From: Bacillota bacterium | Lineage (GTDB): Bacteria > Bacillota_I > Bacilli_A > Acholeplasmatales > Acholeplasmataceae | Assembly: GCA_018817915.1 (NCBI GenBank) | Contig: JAHISX010000062.1 | Span: 1 to 33,826, forward strand | DNA: 33,826 nucleotides | Reading direction: 5' to 3' | Shown: in pieces, positions 33,691-33,826 of the stretch | Layout of the letters: every line of letters starts with the position of its first letter | How positions within the stretch are numbered: the first letter of the stretch is position 1 | The notes under the pieces: model-generated | The model's input: the letters and a program-made list of their open reading frames with translations, nothing else | Database searches by the model: none | Told to the model about the DNA's origin: nothing | Position numbers and translations under genes: made by a program

Positions 33691-33826
33691 GGGGCTGTAA
33701 CGAAATGAAGATTTAATTTTCTTCATGGACTTAGCAGTCCTTTTTTCTTTATCTTAGCCATCTCATTGTGGAAAACATATCAAAACCAGCTGTTTTCTGG
33801 CATGTTTAAAAGAGATTCGTCATGAA
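33691..33826 (-). mobile_element. Possible end of an insertion sequence running off the window
   Basis: The sequence begins GGGGCTGTAACGAAATG at 33691, which resembles terminal inverted repeats of IS1182-like elements, then two hairpins with a T-run (33705-33746). On the minus strand a short open frame entering from the right edge ends in a TGA at 33780-33782 with the residues HDESLLNMPENSWF, possibly the end of a transposase. Only one end is in view, so target duplication and transposase identity cannot be judged. Confidence 0.35.
33727..33746 (+). terminator. Hairpin terminator downstream of the Asp/His-rich protein gene
   Basis: GGACT-TAGC-AGTCC followed by six T and more pyrimidines. A second stem ATGAAGA/TCTTCAT (33705-33726) lies just before it. 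It may serve the gene at 33134, or belong to the adjacent insertion-sequence-like end. Confidence 0.7.

Noticed and set aside
1-33826. CRISPR arrays, tRNA and rRNA genes
   Set aside because: No regularly spaced repeats, no cloverleaf-like sequences with a TTCGA arm in the right context and no rRNA-like stretches were seen by eye; a tRNA scan would be needed to exclude them fully.

Overview
The window looks like chromosomal core DNA of a low-GC bacterium that uses the standard genetic code: TGA ends several genes (for example at 9548-9550 and 14525-14527) and tryptophan is TGG. The marker genes are of Bacillota/Mollicutes type: ftsY-ylxM-ffh, polA-mutM-coaE-dnaB-dnaI, and a T-box-controlled thrS. 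Low GC, compact coding and an FtsK with no membrane domain suggest an Acholeplasmatales/Izemoplasmatales-like Mollicute. That assignment is inference; no rRNA is present to test it.

Layout. 1-96 is the tail of an unidentified gene. 97-844 has no intact gene and includes a probable decayed reading frame (582-781, minus). 845-1666 (minus) is a Cof-type HAD phosphatase. 1771-11570 is a nearly complete type IV pilus (T4P) locus. Three minor-pilin genes run leftward (1771-3900). Divergently from them run an unknown membrane-anchored protein, pilB and pilC (4057-8141). Then come the major pilin (8243-8644), prepilin peptidase pilD, a fused PilM-PilN protein and a PilO-like protein (8798-11570). No PilT-type retraction ATPase is visible.

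11694-16845 carries a small membrane protein overlapping ftsK, then lepB, rbgA and rnhB, packed with short overlaps. 17065-18846 is topA. A structured non-coding stretch (about 18930-19034) with its own promoter precedes tpx. 19647-22332 is the SRP cluster ftsY-ylxM-ffh. 22410-28399 is a replication/repair run (polA, mutM, coaE, dnaB, dnaI). 28428-28646 is the T-box leader of thrS (28667-30601). 30775-32947 is a two-gene ABC transporter of NatAB type. 33134-33670 encodes a secreted Thr-rich protein with an Asp/His tail. The last 136 bases look like the end of an insertion sequence that runs off the window.

How the parts fit. The T4P genes supply the pilin, processing enzyme, extension motor, platform and alignment proteins. 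The same inverted repeat, TTAAGA-N3-TCTTAA, lies about 45-47 bp upstream of the -10 element of both divergent pilus transcripts and of the major pilin promoter. This is the strongest hint of a shared, so far undescribed pilus regulon control site. Most transcription units end in a clear hairpin plus T-tract, and several of these hairpins overlap the stop codon.
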